A DNA stretch of 64,000 nucleotides. Source: Novosphingobium sp. 9U (GTDB lineage: Bacteria > Pseudomonadota > Alphaproteobacteria > Sphingomonadales > Sphingomonadaceae). Positions 62,859 to 64,000 of this stretch are shown piece by piece (the first letter of the stretch is position 1; every line of letters starts with the position of its first letter). The stretch lies in the NCBI RefSeq assembly GCF_902506425.1, contig NZ_LR732488.1, forward strand, positions 1 to 64,000. Direction: 5' to 3'. The notes beneath the pieces are model-generated. The model was given only the letters and a program-made list of their open reading frames with translations. It did not search any database and was not told where the DNA came from. The position numbers and the translations under genes are program-made.

Positions 62859-64000
62859 TCATGGGGCGAACAGAAGCGCCGGAGTTTCCATCAGGCGTTT
62901 AAGCGCCTGCACGAAGCATGCCGCGTTCCACCCGTCTACCACGCGATGATCGCAGGAGATCGAGAGGTTCATCATCTTGGCAATCTCAACTCGGCCGTCG
63001 CGCACGATCGGGCGTTCGACGATCTTGTTCGGCCCAATGATCGCCACCTCGGGGCGGTTTATGACCGGCGTGGTGGCGACACCACCAAGAGTTCCGAGTG
63101 ACGTCACGGTGAGTGTCGAGCCCGACAGTTCTTCCGGCTTGGCCTTTGCGGAGCGCGCGGCTTCGGCAAGGCGGGCGATCTCGCCGGCCAGTTGCCAGAT
63201 GTTGAGCGTTTGTGCGTTGCGGACCACCGGCACCATCAAGCCGGCATCGGTCTGCGTCGCGACGCCAAGGTTTACGGCACCCTTGCGAGTGACGACGCCA
63301 GCCTCGTCGTCGTATAGCGCATTGATCATTGGGAAGTCGGGCAGGGTGCGGCATAGCGCCACCACCAGCAGCGGCAGAACGCTCAGCTTGGGACGTTGGC
63401 CGCGCTCGGCGTTGAGGTCGGTGCGCAAAGCCTCGAGCTTGGTGACGTCGATCTCCTCGACATAGGAGAAGTGCGGAATGTGCCGCTTCGAGGCGGCCAT
63501 GTTCTCGGCGATGCGGCGGCGCAGGCCGATGACCCGGATCGGCTCGTCGGCGGCAGCGGCGGCGCTCGTTCCGTAGCCGCCCCTCGCATTGTAGGCGAGG
63601 AAGGCATCGAGATCGCCGTGCTTGATGCGTCCGTCGGTGCCGGGTTTCACATCTGCGAGGTCGATTGCAAGCGCTTTCGCCCGGTCGCGGACCGCGGGCG
63701 AAGCGAGAACGCGCGACCTTGAACTTGCCGCGGCGATTGCAGCGGGAGCAGGTCCCTGTGCGACTGGCTTCTGGGTGATCGACTCCTGAATGACGGGCTG
63801 CGGCTGGAGTCCCGCTTCGACTGGGGGCGATGCAGCAGGTGGCGGCGCAACCGGCTCGGCAGCTTTCGCTTCCGGAACGGCCACATTTTCGGTCTGATCG
63901 ACTTCGAACACTGCCAGCACAGCGCCGATCGCAACTTCGTCTCCTACCTCACCGGCCACGCTGACGAGCACGCCGCTGACGGGGGCCGTCATTTCGACAG
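62859..64000 (-). CDS. 2-oxoacid dehydrogenase E2 component (dihydrolipoamide acyltransferase), 5' end outside window
   Basis: The frame runs off the right edge (upstream codons LSVE precede MTAPVSGVLVSVAGEVGDEV), so the start and the lipoyl-lysine are beyond the window. What is visible: the end of a lipoyl domain (VEMTAPVSG type), an Ala/Pro linker, a peripheral-subunit-binding domain (ASPAVRDRAKALAIDLADVKPGTDGRIKHGDLDAFL) and the catalytic domain (IRVIGLRRRIAENMAASKRHIPHFSYVEEIDVTKLEALR, ending SISCDHRVVDGWNAACFVQALKRLMETPALL) with the His and Asp of DHRVVDG. It transfers acyl groups from lipoate to CoA. The BkdB-type (branched-chain) version is likely. Confidence 0.9.
   Translation of the reverse strand, partial: VEMTAPVSGVLVSVAGEVGDEVAIGAVLAVFEVDQTENVAVPEAKAAEPVAPPPAASPPVEAGLQPQPVIQESITQKPVAQGPAPAAIAAASSRSRVLASPAVRDRAKALAIDLADVKPGTDGRIKHGDLDAFLAYNARGGYGTSAAAAADEPIRVIGLRRRIAENMAASKRHIPHFSYVEEIDVTKLEALRTDLNAERGQRPKLSVLPLLVVALCRTLPDFPMINALYDDEAGVVTRKGAVNLGVATQTDAGLMVPVVRNAQTLNIWQLAGEIARLAEAARSAKAKPEELSGSTLTVTSLGTLGGVATTPVINRPEVAIIGPNKIVERPIVRDGRVEIAKMMNLSISCDHRVVDGWNAACFVQALKRLMETPALLFAP

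Noticed and set aside
1..64000. CRISPR arrays, rRNA or tRNA genes
   Set aside because: No regularly spaced repeats and no tRNA/rRNA-like conserved segments were noticed by eye; a tRNAscan/Infernal run could still find one.

Overview
The window looks like accessory DNA (a large plasmid or an integrated conjugative region) of a GC-rich alphaproteobacterium, most probably a sphingomonad (Novosphingobium/Sphingobium/Sphingomonas type). The grounds are a MucR-like regulator, an alphaproteobacterial GTTC-N7-GTTC SOS box in front of an imuA-imuB-dnaE2 cassette, an F-type conjugation operon, and a lasso-peptide locus with an isopeptidase, a TonB-dependent receptor and FecI/FecR-like regulators, an arrangement known mainly from Caulobacterales and Sphingomonadales. 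No rRNA, tRNA or CRISPR array was seen.

Layout. 1-6470: small hypothetical genes, a MucR-type regulator and a three-gene TadG/TadE/TadE pseudopilin-like set. 6470-12650: a graveyard of decayed insertion sequences (IS6, IS701, IS66, IS110 and IS630 types) with a fragment of a conjugative relaxase/helicase. 12650-19961: an Xre regulator, an ECF sigma factor broken by an amber codon, a FecR anti-sigma factor, a TonB-dependent receptor and a lasso-peptide isopeptidase. 19962-24064: small genes and a diguanylate cyclase. 24065-27292 (minus strand): the lasso biosynthetic genes, with a 49-codon precursor, a B protease, a C cyclase and an upstream GntR regulator. 27562-28933: two more regulators.

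29804-51340 is a nearly gap-free F-type type IV secretion operon: transglycosylase, pilin, TraL-like, TraL, E, K, B, DsbC-like, V, C, membrane protein, TrbI, S26 peptidase, W, membrane protein, U, a 49-aa membrane protein, TrbC, N, F, H, G. Most genes overlap by 1-4 bases. The C-terminal third of TraG is different in composition and ends in a peptidase M15-like domain, followed by a small secreted or membrane protein gene. No intact relaxase or coupling protein (TraI/TraD) is in the window. 51353-55445 holds small genes, two crippled toxin genes (a HigB-like toxin with an amber codon beside an intact antitoxin, and a RES-type remnant), an SRAP DNA-repair protein, an HU protein and a DUF3606 protein. 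55449-61190 is imuA-imuB-dnaE2 under an SOS box, with a divergent HNH-type gene. The end holds an ACT-domain protein and the larger part of a 2-oxoacid dehydrogenase E2 gene that runs off the window.

How it fits together: the lasso genes make, and probably re-import and open, a new class II lasso peptide whose predicted core is AAFSGNRAEMITDRLYTIGG with an Ala1-Glu9 ring. The receptor and isopeptidase lie about 4-12 kb from the A-B-C genes on the other strand, separated by a diguanylate cyclase. The conjugation operon encodes the mating channel. The SOS mutasome and SRAP form a DNA-damage module.
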